This document shows positions 24,099 through 34,100 of a DNA stretch of 64,000 nucleotides, piece after piece (the first letter of the stretch is position 1; each line of letters opens with the position of its first letter). Origin of the DNA: Verrucomicrobiota bacterium (GTDB lineage: Bacteria; Verrucomicrobiota; Verrucomicrobiia; Opitutales; Opitutaceae); contig JAEYUW010000002.1 in the NCBI GenBank assembly GCA_023432225.1, forward strand, positions 372,001-436,000. The letters are read 5' to 3'. A program made the position numbers and the translations under genes. The notes beneath the pieces were generated by a model. It worked only from the letters and a program-made list of their open reading frames with translations. It was not told where the DNA came from and searched no databases.

Positions 24099-27000
24099 CG
24101 GCCGGTTGCGGATCGATGGCGGCGGACGTGACCGGCGCGGGTTTGCGCGCGCCGAGTTTCTCGAGGACGGCGTAGAACACCGGCGTGAGGAACAGGCCGA
24201 AGATCGTGACGCCGATCATGCCGGCGAAGACGGCGACGCCCATCGCGCGGCGCATTTCGGCGCCGGCGCCGTGGCTGACCACCAGCGGGAACACGCCGGC
24301 GATGAATGCGATCGAGGTCATGAGGATCGGGCGCAGGCGGAGCCGCGAGGCTTCGATGGCGGCTTCGCGGATGCCTTTGCCTTCCTCACGCAGCTTCACC
24401 GCGAACTCGACGATCAGGATCGCGTTTTTCGCGGCGAGGCCGATCAGCACGATGAGGCCGATCTGCGTGAAAACGTTGTTCTCGCCCCGCGTGAGCCAGA
24501 GGCCGACGAGCGCGGAGAGCAGCGCCATCGGGACGATGAGGATGACCGCGAACGGGAGGCGGAAGCTCTCGTATTGCGCGGCGAGCACGAGGAACACCAG
24601 GAAGATGCTCAGCGGGAAAATGTAGATGGCGGTGTTGCCCGCGATGATCTTCTGGAACGTGAGCTCGGTCCAATCGAGCACCATGCCCTTCGGCAGGTTT
24701 TCGGCGGCGAGTTTTTCGATCGCGGCCTCGGCCTGACCCGAGCTGAAGCCCGGCGCGGGCGCGCCGTTGATCTCGGCGGCGGGATAGCCGTTGTAGCGCA
24801 TGACGCGGTCGGGGCCGTAGGTTTCGTGGACCTTGACGAGCGAGCCGAGCGGCACGAGCTGGCCTGCGGCGTTGCGCGTCTTGAGGCGCAGGATGTCCTC
24901 GGGACGGTCGCGGAATTCGGCGTCGGCTTGCGCGATCACTTGATAGGTGCGGCCGAAGCGGTTGAAATCGTTCACGTAGAGCGAGCCGAGGTTGATCTGC
25001 ATCGTCTCGAAAACGTTTTGGAGCGGCACGCCCTGCGCCTTGGCGCGTGCGCGATCGATGTCGGCGTCGAGCTGCGGCGTGTTGATCGTGAAGCTCGAGA
25101 ACAGGCCGGTGAGGCCGGGCGTCTGCCAGCCCTTCGCGATCAGGCCTTGCGTGGCGCTGTAGAGGGCGTCGAGGCCGTTGTCGCCGCGGTCTTCGACGTA
25201 GAGCTTGAAGCCGCCGATCGTGCCGAGGCCCTGCACGGGCGGCGGCGGGAAGATCGCGATGTAGGCGTCCTCGATCTGCGCGAACTCCTTTTGCAGCTGC
25301 TGCGCGATGGCCTGGCCGGTGAGCTCCGGCGTGGTGCGGTCCTCGAAGGGCTTGAGCGCGACGAAGACGATGCCGCTGTTCGGCGAGTTGGTGAAGCCGT
25401 TGATCGAGAGGCCAGGGAACGCGATGCTGTTGGCGACGCCCGGGTGCTTCAGCGCGACTTCGCCCATGCGGCGGATGACGGCGTCGGTGCGCTCGAGCGA
25501 GGCGGCGGAAGGCAGCTGCGCGAAGGCGACGAGGTATTGCTTGTCCTGCGTCGGCACGAAGCCGGTCGGCGTTTTCTGGAACAGCAGCGCGGTCAGACCA
25601 AGCAGGCCGCCGTAGACGAGCAGTGCGATGACAGAGACGCGCAACAGGCGCGCGACGCCGGCGGAATATTTGTCGGCGGCCCACGCGAAGAAGCGATTAA
25701 ACGGGCGGAAGAACCAGCCGAAGGCGAAGTCCATGCCGCGCGTGAGGCGGTCCTTCGGCGCGTGGTGATCTTTGAGGAGGAGTGCGCTGAGGGCGGGCGA
25801 GAGCGTGAGCGAGTTGAAGGCCGAGATGACGGTCGAGATGGCGATCGTCATGGCGAACTGCTTGTAGAACTGGCCGGTCAGGCCGCTGATGAACGCCGTC
25901 GGAATGAACACGGCCGAGAGCACGAGGGCGGTGGCGACGATCGGGCCGGTGACTTCGCGCATCGCTTGGCGCGTGGCCTCGAAGGGCGTTTTGCCGAGGG
26001 CGATGTTACGCTCGACGTTTTCGACGACGACGATGGCGTCGTCGACCACGATGCCGATCGCGAGCACGAGGCCGAAGAGCGAGAGGGCGTTGATCGAGAA
26101 GCCCAGCGCGTGCATCACGGCAAACGTGCCGACGAGCGACACGGGCACGGCGGCGAGCGGGATGATCGACGCGCGCCAGGTCTGCAGGAAGATAATCACG
26201 ACGAGCACGACGAGCAGGATCGCCTCAAAGAGCGTGTGCACGACGGCCTCGATCGAGCTGCGGACGAAGACGGTCGGATCGTAGACGATGTCGTAGCTCA
26301 GGCCCTCCGGGAAATTCTTCGCGAGTTCCTTCATCGTGGCGCGCACGGCGTCGGAGGTGGCGATGGCGTTGGAGCCCGGGAGCTGCGCGATCGGCAGTGC
26401 GACGGCGGCCTTGTTGTTGAGCAGCGAGCGCAACGCGTAGGCGTTGGCGCCGAGTTCGACGCGCGCGACGTCGCGGAGCTGCACGCGTTCGCCGTTCGGG
26501 CCGGACTTCACGATGATCGAGCCAAACTCGTCTTCGTTCGTGAGGCGGCCTTGCGTGTTGATGAGCAACTCGGTGTCGACCGGACGCGAGTTGGGCTGTT
26601 GACCGACGGCGCCGGCTGCGACTTGGACGTTCTGCTCGCGGATGGCGGCGACGACGTCGGAGGCGGTCAGGCCTTTCGCCGCGACCTTGTTCGGGTCGAG
26701 CCAGACGCGCATCGCGTAGTCGCCCGAGCCGAAGACGCGGACCTCACCGACGCCGTTGAGGCGTGCGAGGACGTCGCGGACTTGGAGCGTGCCGTAGTTG
26801 CGGACGTAGACGTCGTCGTAGCGACCGTCCGGCGAGAAGAGGTGCACGACCATCAGAAGGTCGGGCGAGGCTTTCGCAGTCGTGACGCCGATGCGGCGGA
26901 CGTCTTCGGGAAGTTTCGGCAGGACCTGCGAGACGCGGTTCTGCACCTGCACTTGCGCGTTATCGAGGTCGGTGCCGATCGCGAAGGTGATCGTGAGCGT

Positions 27001-27270
27001 CATCACGCCGTCGCTCGTCGCCTGCGAGAACATGTAGAGCGAGTGCTCTACGCCGTTGATCGCCTGCTCGAGCGGCGCGGCGACGGTGTCGGAGATCGTT
27101 TTCGGATTCGCGCCCGGATAGCTGGCGCGGACGACGACGGTCGGCGGGACGACCTCGGGATATTCGCTGATGGGCAGTCGCCATATCGCGATCAGGCCGA
27201 CGAGGAAGATGATGATGGAGAGGACGCCGGCGAGGATGGGGCGTTTGATGAAATAATCGGAGAAGTTCAT
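24094..27270 (-). CDS. RND multidrug efflux pump, HAE1/AcrB family
   Basis: 1058 aa inner-membrane proton-driven pump. It starts MNFSDYFIKRPILAGVLSII, the typical HAE1 N-terminus. Periplasmic porter motifs include SQATSDGVMTLTITFAIGTD, then NRVSQVLPKLPEDVRRIGV. The TM4 proton-relay pair is GIVVDDAIVVVENVERN, followed by the conserved SAVFIPTAFISGLTGQFYKQ. The second half repeats the architecture (AAQYESFRLPFAVILIVPMA; GLAAKNAILIVEFA). Length is normal for AcrB/MexB. It is preceded by the HlyD-type adaptor and followed by the outer-membrane channel, so a full tripartite system is encoded. Substrates cannot be told from sequence. Confidence 0.95.
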   Translation of the reverse strand: MNFSDYFIKRPILAGVLSIIIFLVGLIAIWRLPISEYPEVVPPTVVVRASYPGANPKTISDTVAAPLEQAINGVEHSLYMFSQATSDGVMTLTITFAIGTDLDNAQVQVQNRVSQVLPKLPEDVRRIGVTTAKASPDLLMVVHLFSPDGRYDDVYVRNYGTLQVRDVLARLNGVGEVRVFGSGDYAMRVWLDPNKVAAKGLTASDVVAAIREQNVQVAAGAVGQQPNSRPVDTELLINTQGRLTNEDEFGSIIVKSGPNGERVQLRDVARVELGANAYALRSLLNNKAAVALPIAQLPGSNAIATSDAVRATMKELAKNFPEGLSYDIVYDPTVFVRSSIEAVVHTLFEAILLVVLVVIIFLQTWRASIIPLAAVPVSLVGTFAVMHALGFSINALSLFGLVLAIGIVVDDAIVVVENVERNIALGKTPFEATRQAMREVTGPIVATALVLSAVFIPTAFISGLTGQFYKQFAMTIAISTVISAFNSLTLSPALSALLLKDHHAPKDRLTRGMDFAFGWFFRPFNRFFAWAADKYSAGVARLLRVSVIALLVYGGLLGLTALLFQKTPTGFVPTQDKQYLVAFAQLPSAASLERTDAVIRRMGEVALKHPGVANSIAFPGLSINGFTNSPNSGIVFVALKPFEDRTTPELTGQAIAQQLQKEFAQIEDAYIAIFPPPPVQGLGTIGGFKLYVEDRGDNGLDALYSATQGLIAKGWQTPGLTGLFSSFTINTPQLDADIDRARAKAQGVPLQNVFETMQINLGSLYVNDFNRFGRTYQVIAQADAEFRDRPEDILRLKTRNAAGQLVPLGSLVKVHETYGPDRVMRYNGYPAAEINGAPAPGFSSGQAEAAIEKLAAENLPKGMVLDWTELTFQKIIAGNTAIYIFPLSIFLVFLVLAAQYESFRLPFAVILIVPMALLSALVGLWLTRGENNVFTQIGLIVLIGLAAKNAILIVEFAVKLREEGKGIREAAIEASRLRLRPILMTSIAFIAGVFPLVVSHGAGAEMRRAMGVAVFAGMIGVTIFGLFLTPVFYAVLEKLGARKPAPVTSAAIDPQPAA

Positions 27271-27354
27271 GGGAGGGCTTTTTCGGGCAAGGCGGTAGCC
27301 AGAGCCACGTGGAGACGCGGCTTCAGGAGCGTGTGTTCGGGCTCAGCGGCGGGG

Positions 27355-28569
27355 TTAGCGGAGCGAGGCGAGCTTGCTGCCGGAGGAGGCGGACGGGAGC
27401 GCCGGCGCGGTGTAGCTCGCGAGTGCTTGCGGCTCGGGGGCCACGGTCATGCCGGGACGGACGCGCTGCAGACCGTTCACGATGATCGTGTCGCCGGCAG
27501 CGAGGCCTTCGCGGACGACGCGCTTGCCCTCGAACGTGGAACCGAGCTTCACCGTGCGATAGGCGACGGTGTTGTCACGGTTCACGGCGAGGACGAACTT
27601 TTGGCTCTGGTCGGTGCCGATGGCGCGTTCGCTGATGAGGAGCGCGGGTTGCGGCGCGCCGACGGGCAAGCGGACGCGGGCGAAGAGACCGGGAAGCAGC
27701 GCGCCGTCGTCGTTCGGGAACACGAGGCGGACAGCGAGCGAGCCGGTGGCGGGGTTGACGCGGTTGTCGGTCGACTCGATGTAGCCGTGGCGCGGGAAGC
27801 CGGTTTCGTCGGAGAGCTGGAGGTCGACGGGGATGCGGCCGTCGCGCATGAGGATGCGGCCCTCGCGGACGAGGCGGTTGAATTTCAGCAGCGTGGCCTC
27901 GTCGATGTCGGCGTAGACGTAGGCATCGCCGGTGGTGACGATGGTCGTCAGCAGCGTGGCGTTGCCCGGCGCGCCAGAGACGAGGTTGCCCGCGGTGATG
28001 AGGGCGCGGCTGACGCGGCCGGCGATTGGCGCGCGGACCTCCGTGTGTTCGAGATCGAGCTTCGCGGTTTCGAGGGCGGCGCGGGCTTCGGCGGCGGCGG
28101 CGCGGCGGGCTTCGGCTTCCTCGCTCGAGATGGCGGACGCGGCGAGGAGTTTCTCGGCGCGGGCGGCTTCGCGGGCAGCGACGTCGGCGCGGGCGGTGGC
28201 GAGGTCGAACTGCGCCTTATACCAGCGCGGATCGATGGTGAAGAGCACGTCGCCTTTCTTGACGAGTTGGCCCGCTTGGAAGTGAACCTCCTCGAGATGG
28301 CCGGAGACGCGGGCGCGCAGCTCGACCGTTTCGGTGGCGTCGACGTGGCCGGTCAGCTCTTCGAATTCGGTGACGAGTTGCTGTTCGACGGGCGCGACGG
28401 TGACGCGCGGAGCGGGCGGCGGTGTTGCCGGAGCGGAATCGGAGGCGGCGCGGGAACGCAGTGGCAGGGCGAAGAAAAGCCCGACGGCGGAGGCGACGAG
28501 AACACTCGCAGCGACCGCGAGCGAGCGACGCTTGAGACGGTTGGATTCGGAAGGAACGACGGTGGACAT
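27355..28569 (-). CDS. RND efflux periplasmic adaptor (membrane fusion protein)
   Basis: 404 aa. An N-terminal signal/anchor helix (RSLAVAASVLVASAVGLFFA) is followed by a Pro linker. The beta-barrel and lipoyl halves are split by a helical hairpin: VELRARVSGHLEEVHFQAGQ, then LVKKGDVLFTIDPRWYKAQF. The hairpin (residues ~120-170) is Ala/Glu/Arg-rich, followed by LEHTEVRAPIAGRVSRALI. The membrane-proximal domain ends with VVREGLAAGDTIIVNGLQRV and RPGMTV. This is the AcrA/MexA family. It lies 84 bp upstream of the pump gene and 33 bp after the thioredoxin gene. Confidence 0.93.
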   Translation of the reverse strand: MSTVVPSESNRLKRRSLAVAASVLVASAVGLFFALPLRSRAASDSAPATPPPAPRVTVAPVEQQLVTEFEELTGHVDATETVELRARVSGHLEEVHFQAGQLVKKGDVLFTIDPRWYKAQFDLATARADVAAREAARAEKLLAASAISSEEAEARRAAAAEARAALETAKLDLEHTEVRAPIAGRVSRALITAGNLVSGAPGNATLLTTIVTTGDAYVYADIDEATLLKFNRLVREGRILMRDGRIPVDLQLSDETGFPRHGYIESTDNRVNPATGSLAVRLVFPNDDGALLPGLFARVRLPVGAPQPALLISERAIGTDQSQKFVLAVNRDNTVAYRTVKLGSTFEGKRVVREGLAAGDTIIVNGLQRVRPGMTVAPEPQALASYTAPALPSASSGSKLASLR

Positions 28570-28602
28570 GATAACGTGGATTAGAGAGCTGAAACGGACA
28601 GG

Positions 28603-28977
28603 TTAGGCGGGGACGGAAGCGCGCGGCGTCGAGATAGCGGCGTCGAGGCGCTCGAGGATTTCGGCTTTGGAGCGGACGCCGACCATCGTCGCGACGATCT
28701 GGCGATCGCGAAAGATGAGCAGCGTGGGGATCGAACGGATGCCGTAGCGCGCGGCGGGCTCGGGATGCGCGTCGACGTCGATCTTGGCGACGACGGCGCG
28801 GCCGGCGCGCTCGTGCGCGATCTGTTCAACGATCGGTGCGATGGCTTTGCACGGTCCGCACCAGGAGGCCCAGAAGTCGATCAGGACCGGTTGGCGTTCG
28901 GAGGCGGCGAGAACGTCGGTAGCGAACGAGTCGTTCGTGACGGAGACGGGTGAGGGGAGCAGCGTGGACATGTTCAT
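28603..28977 (-). CDS. Thioredoxin
   Basis: 124 aa, start MNMSTLLPSPVSV at 28977 (a second in-frame ATG follows two codons later). The active site is WASWCGPCKA with Cys40 and Cys43. The cis-Pro motif is YGIRSIPTLLIF. The sequence also has KIDVDAHPEPAARYG and the C-terminal helix. No signal peptide, so cytoplasmic. It is embedded at the head of the efflux operon, immediately before the adaptor gene. Its placement suggests co-induction with efflux under electrophile or oxidative stress, which is inference. Confidence 0.92.
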   Translation of the reverse strand: MNMSTLLPSPVSVTNDSFATDVLAASERQPVLIDFWASWCGPCKAIAPIVEQIAHERAGRAVVAKIDVDAHPEPAARYGIRSIPTLLIFRDRQIVATMVGVRSKAEILERLDAAISTPRASVPA

Positions 28978-29015
28978 GTGAGGTTTGAGTGGAAGACGGA
29001 GCCGCGGTGGGTTTC

Positions 29016-29210
29016 TTACTCGCGGATGCGCGAAAGCGGCGCCTGCAGGCGGTCGAGCAGCGAGGGATCCCACAGTGTGCCGAGCGGCGCGGGAGCCGGC
29101 GCGCGCCGCGACTGCGGCTGCACCAGGCGGCGGAGAGTTTCCGGCAGCGCTGGTGTGAGACGGCGGCGGTGTTCGGTGGCGAAGGAGGAGTCGAGAATGC
29201 GGCGCTTCAT
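29016..29210 (-). CDS. Small Arg/Pro-rich hypothetical protein at the head of the efflux operon
   Basis: 64 aa, MKRRILDSSFATEHRRRLTP then ALPETLRRLVQP. It fills the space between the TetR-operator-like promoter and thioredoxin on the same strand and ends 38 bp before the thioredoxin start. Composition is basic and Leu/Pro-rich, with no domain recognised. It may be a real leader peptide or small protein; the position just behind the promoter is the main support. Confidence 0.35.
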   Translation of the reverse strand: MKRRILDSSFATEHRRRLTPALPETLRRLVQPQSRRAPAPAPLGTLWDPSLLDRLQAPLSRIRE

Positions 29211-29229
29211 GTGAGTGCGGCTATAATAG

Positions 29230-29245
29230 TTGACCGGTTAGCTAG
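29230..29245. promoter_or_regulatory. Candidate TetR operator/promoter of the efflux operon
   Basis: TTGACCGGTTAGCTAG keeps the TTGAC and TTAG blocks of the perfect palindrome at 29940 (10 of 16 positions). It sits in the only AT-rich patch upstream of the operon, overlapping a TATTAT-like -10 on the minus strand. Confidence 0.45.
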
Positions 29246-29262
29246 TTTTGAGGCACAGAAAA

Positions 29263-29288
29263 CGCGCATGCCGAAAGGCGATGCGCGC
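29263..29288 (-). terminator. Rho-independent terminator of the TetR gene
   Basis: On the minus strand GCGCATCGCC, loop TTTC, GGCATGCGC form a stem with one bulge, followed by GTTTTCTG. It starts 13 bp after the TetR stop and insulates the efflux promoter. Confidence 0.7.
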
Positions 29289-29300
29289 GAAAATGCGGCG

Positions 29301-29924
29301 TTAGCTGAGGGTGGCTTTGGCGGGGGCGGCTTTGGCGCCGATGAGCTTGAGTCCGATCTCGGGGAGCGTGTGCGCGATCTCCGGGTCGTTCATGATGCGG
29401 CACTGACAAACGATGCCTTCGATGAGGCCGGCGAGTGCGATGGCTTTTTCGGCGGGGTCACAGGGCTCGATCTGACCCTCGGCGAGGGCGTCGCGCAGGG
29501 CGGATTCGTAATAGCGGCGCTTACGGTTCAGGATCTCGCGGATCTTGCCGTTCATGTCGGCATCGTGGGTCGACGTTTCCGAGCCGACGGACACGATCGG
29601 GCAGCCGAGGACCTTGCCGTGCTGCTGCTTGATCGCGACCTGCTTCTGGTGGATCGAGGCCAGGTAATTGGTGAGCCGGGTCAGCGGGTCGACCGACGGA
29701 GAGAAGGCGGAGTCCATCGACGGCTTCCAGGTTTCGGTCCACATGCGCTCGAGGGCGGCGATGGCCAGTTCCGACTTCGAACTGAAGAAATAGTAGAAAC
29801 TGCCTTTCTTCACTTCGGCGCGTTTGCAGATGTCATCGATAGTGACGGCGCCGTAGCTCTCTTCCCAGATCAGGTCGAGAGCGGCATCCATCAGTCTTTC
29901 GTTGGCGTCTGAAGTGCGGCCCAT
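29301..29924 (-). CDS. TetR/AcrR-family transcriptional regulator
   Basis: 207 aa. The N-terminal HTH is typical: RLMDAALDLIWEESYGAVTI, then DDICKRAEVKKGSFYYFFSS and KSELAIAAL. The C-terminal ligand domain contains GCPIVSVGSE and IEGIVCQCRIMND. It is related to the AcrR/NemR-like group with Cys residues (Cys131-type GCP motif) that often sense electrophiles, although which Cys matters is unknown. It lies upstream of the thioredoxin-RND operon on the same strand, with its own terminator. A perfect palindrome before its start suggests autoregulation and repression of the pump. Confidence 0.9.
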   Translation of the reverse strand: MGRTSDANERLMDAALDLIWEESYGAVTIDDICKRAEVKKGSFYYFFSSKSELAIAALERMWTETWKPSMDSAFSPSVDPLTRLTNYLASIHQKQVAIKQQHGKVLGCPIVSVGSETSTHDADMNGKIREILNRKRRYYESALRDALAEGQIEPCDPAEKAIALAGLIEGIVCQCRIMNDPEIAHTLPEIGLKLIGAKAAPAKATLS

Positions 29925-29939
29925 GGCGAAGACGGATAG

Positions 29940-29955
29940 TTGACTAATTAGTCAA
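29940..29955. promoter_or_regulatory. Palindromic TetR operator
   Basis: TTGACTAATTAGTCAA, a perfect 16-bp palindrome 15 bp upstream of the TetR start codon. A further TCAA follows it. Typical size and position of a TetR-family autoregulatory operator. Confidence 0.75.
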
Positions 29956-30062
29956 GTCAACCGGATTTTTCGGAAGGCGGAGGACGCTGACGTTGACGGG
30001 GTCGGGACACAGGGCGGCGTTGCGTGATGGAGGCGAGCGGCGAGAATGCGCAACCATCCGAG

Positions 30063-30857
30063 ATGAAACTTCTGTTCTCCGAGGCGCGGCCGAATCACAG
30101 CGACTACGTTTATCCTTACGCGATCTGGGCGTTGCCCGAGGCGCACGAGACGCCGGCGGATTTGTTCGAGGCGGGTTTCCTGCCATCGAATCACTTGCTC
30201 GAGCGTTTCTACCTGTGCCGGCAGGTGCGGGTGGATCTGAAGAAATTCGCGCCGTCGTCGGAGAATCGGCGGGTGCTGCGGAAAGGCGAGGGGATCGCGG
30301 CGACGTTGGTGCCACGGGCGGAGTTTGAGTTCACGGAGGCACGGCGCGATTTTTGTCTGCGCTACACGCAGGTGAAGATTCCCGGGATGACGCCGGACCG
30401 GCTGGCGTCGCTGTTCGCCAATCCAGTCACGACGCACGTGCTGGTGTTTCGCGAGAGCGCGAGTGGGCGCGAACTCGGCTACGTGACGCTGTATCACGTG
30501 CCGGGGCGGATGGCGTTCTACTACTATGCGTTCTACGACCTCGACGCGCCGCTGCCGAATCTCGGCATGTTCATGATGACTTGGACGGTGCGGATGCTGG
30601 CGGAGAGCGGTTGTGCGCACGCGTATCTCGGCACGTGCTATTCGAGCGCGGCGCTCTACAAGACGCAGTTTGCCGGCCTGGAGTTTTTCAACGGCTGCGG
30701 CTGGTCATCGTCCGTTGAGGAGTTGAAGCACCTGTTGCGTCGGCAAGACGATCCGGCGGCGCGCGGGCACTTGTTGGAGTCGACGGAGTATCGCGACGCG
30801 TTTTTGCCGGACGGATTGCGCGCGGCGGCGGATCGGAGTCGCTTCGGCGGACGCTGA
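30063..30857 (+). CDS. Arginyl/leucyl-transferase (ATE/Bpt)-like protein
   Basis: 264 aa. MKLLFSEARPNHSDYVYPYA begins the recognisable domain; a GTG-ATG pair at 30024/30027 would add 12-13 residues. The core resembles the GNAT-like C-terminal half of aminoacyl-tRNA-protein transferases: GRELGYVTLYHVPGRMAFYY, YAFYDLDAPLPNLGMFMMTW, LGTCYSSAALYKTQFAGLEF, then FNGCGWSS. The N-terminal part has GFLPSNHLLERFYLCRQVRV. The ATE/Bpt Cys cluster near the N-terminus is not obvious. Likely role is adding Arg or Leu to protein N-termini (N-degron pathway); the exact specificity is open. Monocistronic, divergent from TetR. Confidence 0.6.
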   Translation: MKLLFSEARPNHSDYVYPYAIWALPEAHETPADLFEAGFLPSNHLLERFYLCRQVRVDLKKFAPSSENRRVLRKGEGIAATLVPRAEFEFTEARRDFCLRYTQVKIPGMTPDRLASLFANPVTTHVLVFRESASGRELGYVTLYHVPGRMAFYYYAFYDLDAPLPNLGMFMMTWTVRMLAESGCAHAYLGTCYSSAALYKTQFAGLEFFNGCGWSSSVEELKHLLRRQDDPAARGHLLESTEYRDAFLPDGLRAAADRSRFGGR

Positions 30858-30877
30858 GGCGCGACCGCAAAACAAAA

Positions 30878-30903
30878 ACGGGCCGGCATTGCTGCCGGCC
30901 CGT
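30878..30903 (-). terminator. Strong hairpin terminator read on the minus strand
   Basis: ACGGGCCGGCA, loop TTGC, TGCCGGCCCGT: a perfect 11-bp stem. On the minus strand it is followed by TTTTTGTTTTGC, so it terminates transcripts from the TBDR at 31113. On the plus strand it may also serve the transferase gene. Confidence 0.75.
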
Positions 30904-30997
30904 TGGGAATGGCGACGAACCCCCGCTCGCCGCCCGTTGCGACGTATGTGCCGCGTGGGGATCCCCAAAGCTTTAATCTGGTCCACGTTCGTCGCGC

Positions 30998-31062
30998 CGT
31001 AGCGGAAGCCGTGAGGCTTTCGAGCAATCGCGGCGGCGAAATTCTTACGAATTCCGCTACGG
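30998..31062. repeat. GTAGCGGAA bipartite inverted repeat, copy 1
   Basis: Outer arms CGTAGCGGAA and TTCCGCTACGG enclose two smaller hairpins (GCCGTGAGGC; ATTCTTACGAAT). A second copy with the same plan lies at 63884-63945. Confidence 0.75.
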
Positions 31063-31069
31063 TGGCGCG

Positions 31070-31099
31070 GTGGTCGGCCGCTGGGGCAGCGGCGACCAC
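31070..31099 (-). other. Hairpin just downstream of the TBDR stop
   Basis: GTGGTCGGCCGCT, loop GGGGC, AGCGGCGACCAC: a 12-bp stem with one bulge, 14 bp beyond the TBDR stop on the minus strand. There is no T-run, so it may be a transcript-end stabiliser rather than a terminator. Confidence 0.4.
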
Positions 31100-31112
31100 T
31101 TTGAGGTGAGGC

Positions 31113-34100
31113 TCAGAAGTTGGCTTTGATGCCGACAGTCCAGTTCGTGCCGTAGTTCTCATAGCGGAACAGCACGTCGGGATTACCGGCGCTCTTTTCC
31201 ATCAGGAGATGCGGCTCCTCAAAGATATTGCGGCCGGAGAAGAAGAGCTGGAGGCGTTCGTTGAGGGTGATCGAGCCGCTGAGGTCGCACTTCACGTTCC
31301 GCTTCTGATAGCGGTTGGAGGCTTGGAACGGGCCGGAGTCGTCCTGCCAGATCGTGCTGAAGCTGAAATTTACGCGGGTGTTGCGGTAGCCGAGCGTGCC
31401 TTTGAGCGTGTGCGGAATGACGCCGAGAATCACCTGCGAGGGCGGCGTCTCGACGTAGGTGCGGGTGTAGGACGCCGTCAGCGAGGTGCCGTGCATGAAC
31501 TTCGGGAGGAAGTTCAGGTATTGCTGATACGAGTATTCCATCGAGTTGTAGGTGATGGGCAGCTCCGCGCTGCTGAAGCTGATGAACTCGTAGTCGGCGT
31601 AGGTGGGGTCGGTGTTGCCGTATTCCTCGGAGGTGAGCGTGCGCGACAGCGTCTTGTTCGTGACCTTGTTGCGGCTGGCGACGATCTGCATGTTGTTCAC
31701 GCCGGTGCCGCCGAAGAAGTAGCTGAGGGAGGCGGCGATTTTCTTCGAACGCTCGGGCAGGAGGTTCGGGTTGGGCGTGTTGACCTGCAGGGCGTCGTCG
31801 TTGATTTGGCGCGTGCCGCTGATCTTGCCGAGATCGGGGCGGCGGATGGATTTGCCCGCGCCGATGTCGAAGAGAAAGTTCGGGCGGATGGCGTATTTCG
31901 CGGTGACGCTCGGGAAGTAGTCGGCGTAGTCGCCGTGGCGCTGCGTGCGCGGACGCGAATACTTGTAGTCGATCGCCGAAATGCTGTTGGGCGCTCCGGT
32001 GGCGGTGACCGGGTAGCCGGCGGCGGCGACTTCCTGGTTCGAGTAGGGATTGAGCTCGGTCGAATCGATTTCGGTCAGCTCGTAACGGATGCCGCCTTGG
32101 AGAACCAGTTTGCTGAGGCGGCTATTCGCCATGAGGTAGCCGGCCGTGATCGTCTCCTTCACATCGTAGGTCGGCTGGTGCAGATAGGTGCCGGCTTCGT
32201 AGTTCGCGAGGCTGACGCCGGCGGTGGACGAGCCCGTGGCGCTCGTCGGGAGCGTGCGCACGAAATATTCCGGATGGGTGGTGAAGAGCTCACCGAGCGT
32301 GTCGCGATCCGGGAATGGCGGACCGCCGGCGCCGCCAATCGAGTTGAACACGACGCCGGGCTGGTTGCCGCGTTGGAAGAACACGAAGGGCGATGCGTAA
32401 TTGGCGAACGAACCGGTCGTGCCGCCGCCGGGTCCAACGTAGAGCCACTTGTCGAGGTCGTTCGAGTTGCGGGCGAACTGAGCGTTGCGCGCGCGCTTGG
32501 CGCCGACCTGGATGAAAGTCGGCACGCGGAACGGCAGGTTGTAGCGCGCGTTCAGGTCGCCGGACTTGATGTCGATCGTGTTCTGGCGGTTGTCGTCGGA
32601 GATGCGCGGATTGGTCTGCAGCGCGAGGTCGGTCCAATCGGAGCCGCCCGTCTGGGTGATCTTCCAGTCGGCCGCGTCGGCGGCGGAGCGAGTGGCCGTG
32701 AAGCCGATGCCGGTGACGTTGTTCACCGGCGTGTTCGCGACGAGTTTGTGCGCGAGGTTGTCGTAGTCGTTGCGCGAGTGCGACGTCGTGAACGAGCCGT
32801 CGACGCGGAGATTTTCGCGGCGGTATTCGAAACTCGGCGAGAACGTGAGCGTGTTGGTGAACTTGGCGCCGTTGCCGCCGCCGAACTGCATGCTGCCGAC
32901 GTTGGCGGGCGAGGAACCGTAGTTCAGAACACCGTCACCGGGCACCGTGGCGCGCGTGCCGCCAGCGATCATCGTGACTTGGCGGTTGTAGAATTGCGCG
33001 TGATAGCGGCTGAAGAGCGCGTTGAGCGAGAACGAGAGATTGGGCGTGGCGCGGAAGTCGAAGGTCGCGGTATAGCTGCCGCGGTTCGTCCACTTCGGGC
33101 CGTCCTTCAGGAGCACTTGCGTGAGGACCTGCGGGCGCGGGTCGGTGGCGGTGGGCGTGCGGTTGTAGGTGTGGTCGACGCGGTATTGCTCGTTGTAGAG
33201 ATTCGACTCTTGCACGTTGAGGATGACGCCGAGGCGATTGTTGAAGAAGATGTCCGAGTAGAACGCGTTGAAGTTCGGGCGCCATTTGCGGCCGGTGCGA
33301 TCACCGGGCCCGGGCGTGGCGCGCAGCGTGAACTCTTCGGAGTTCAGCACGGTCGAGAAGCTGGCGCCGAAGTGGCGACCTTTGCGGTCGAAGGCTTTTT
33401 TCGTCTTCAGGTTGATGTTGCCCGCGGGCGCGTTGGCGTCCATCGCGGCGCTGGTGACGCGGTTGATCTCGATCGATTCGATGCTGTTGATCGAGATGCT
33501 GTCGAAGCCGAAGGAGCGGTTCGCGGTGCCGGAGGCGGAGTTTTCGAAGCCAACATATTGGCCGAACGAGTCGGCGCTGGCGACGTTCTTGCCGTCGAGC
33601 GTGACCGAGGCGTATTCGGAGCTCATGCCACCGATGCGCGGGCCGCGGGTGTCGGCCTCGACGTATTCGAGTTCGATGCCCGGAAGGAATTTGAGGAACT
33701 CGCCGACGTTGCCCTCGGTGATGTTGCCGAACGCGTCGGAGGCGACCGAGCGGCTCATGTTCATCGAGTTTTTCTGCTGCGAGAGTGCCTTCGCGCTGCC
33801 GTCCTTCTCCGCGGTAACGGTGAAGGCCGACAACTGAATCACCTGATCGCCGCTCTTGGCGGCGGCGGCTTCCTTGCCGATCTCGATCTCCTGATTCACC
33901 GTCTCGCCGGCGATGACCGTGATCTTTTGCGACACGGGCGGCAGTCCGATGTAGGTGACGGTGACCGTCACTTCGCCGACCGGCACGCGCGGGAGCGAGA
34001 AGTAGCCGCTGGTCTCGGACACGACCGAGATGTCGGTGCCTTCGACGCGCACGGTGGCGTCGCGCGTGTATTCTTTCGTCACGGCGTTGTAGACGTGACC

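Noticed and set aside
24106..28584. A 1492-codon plus-strand ORF
   Set aside because: It is antisense to the RND pump and adaptor, is Arg/Glu/Asp-rich with no domain, and is explained by GC-rich codon bias on the opposite strand.
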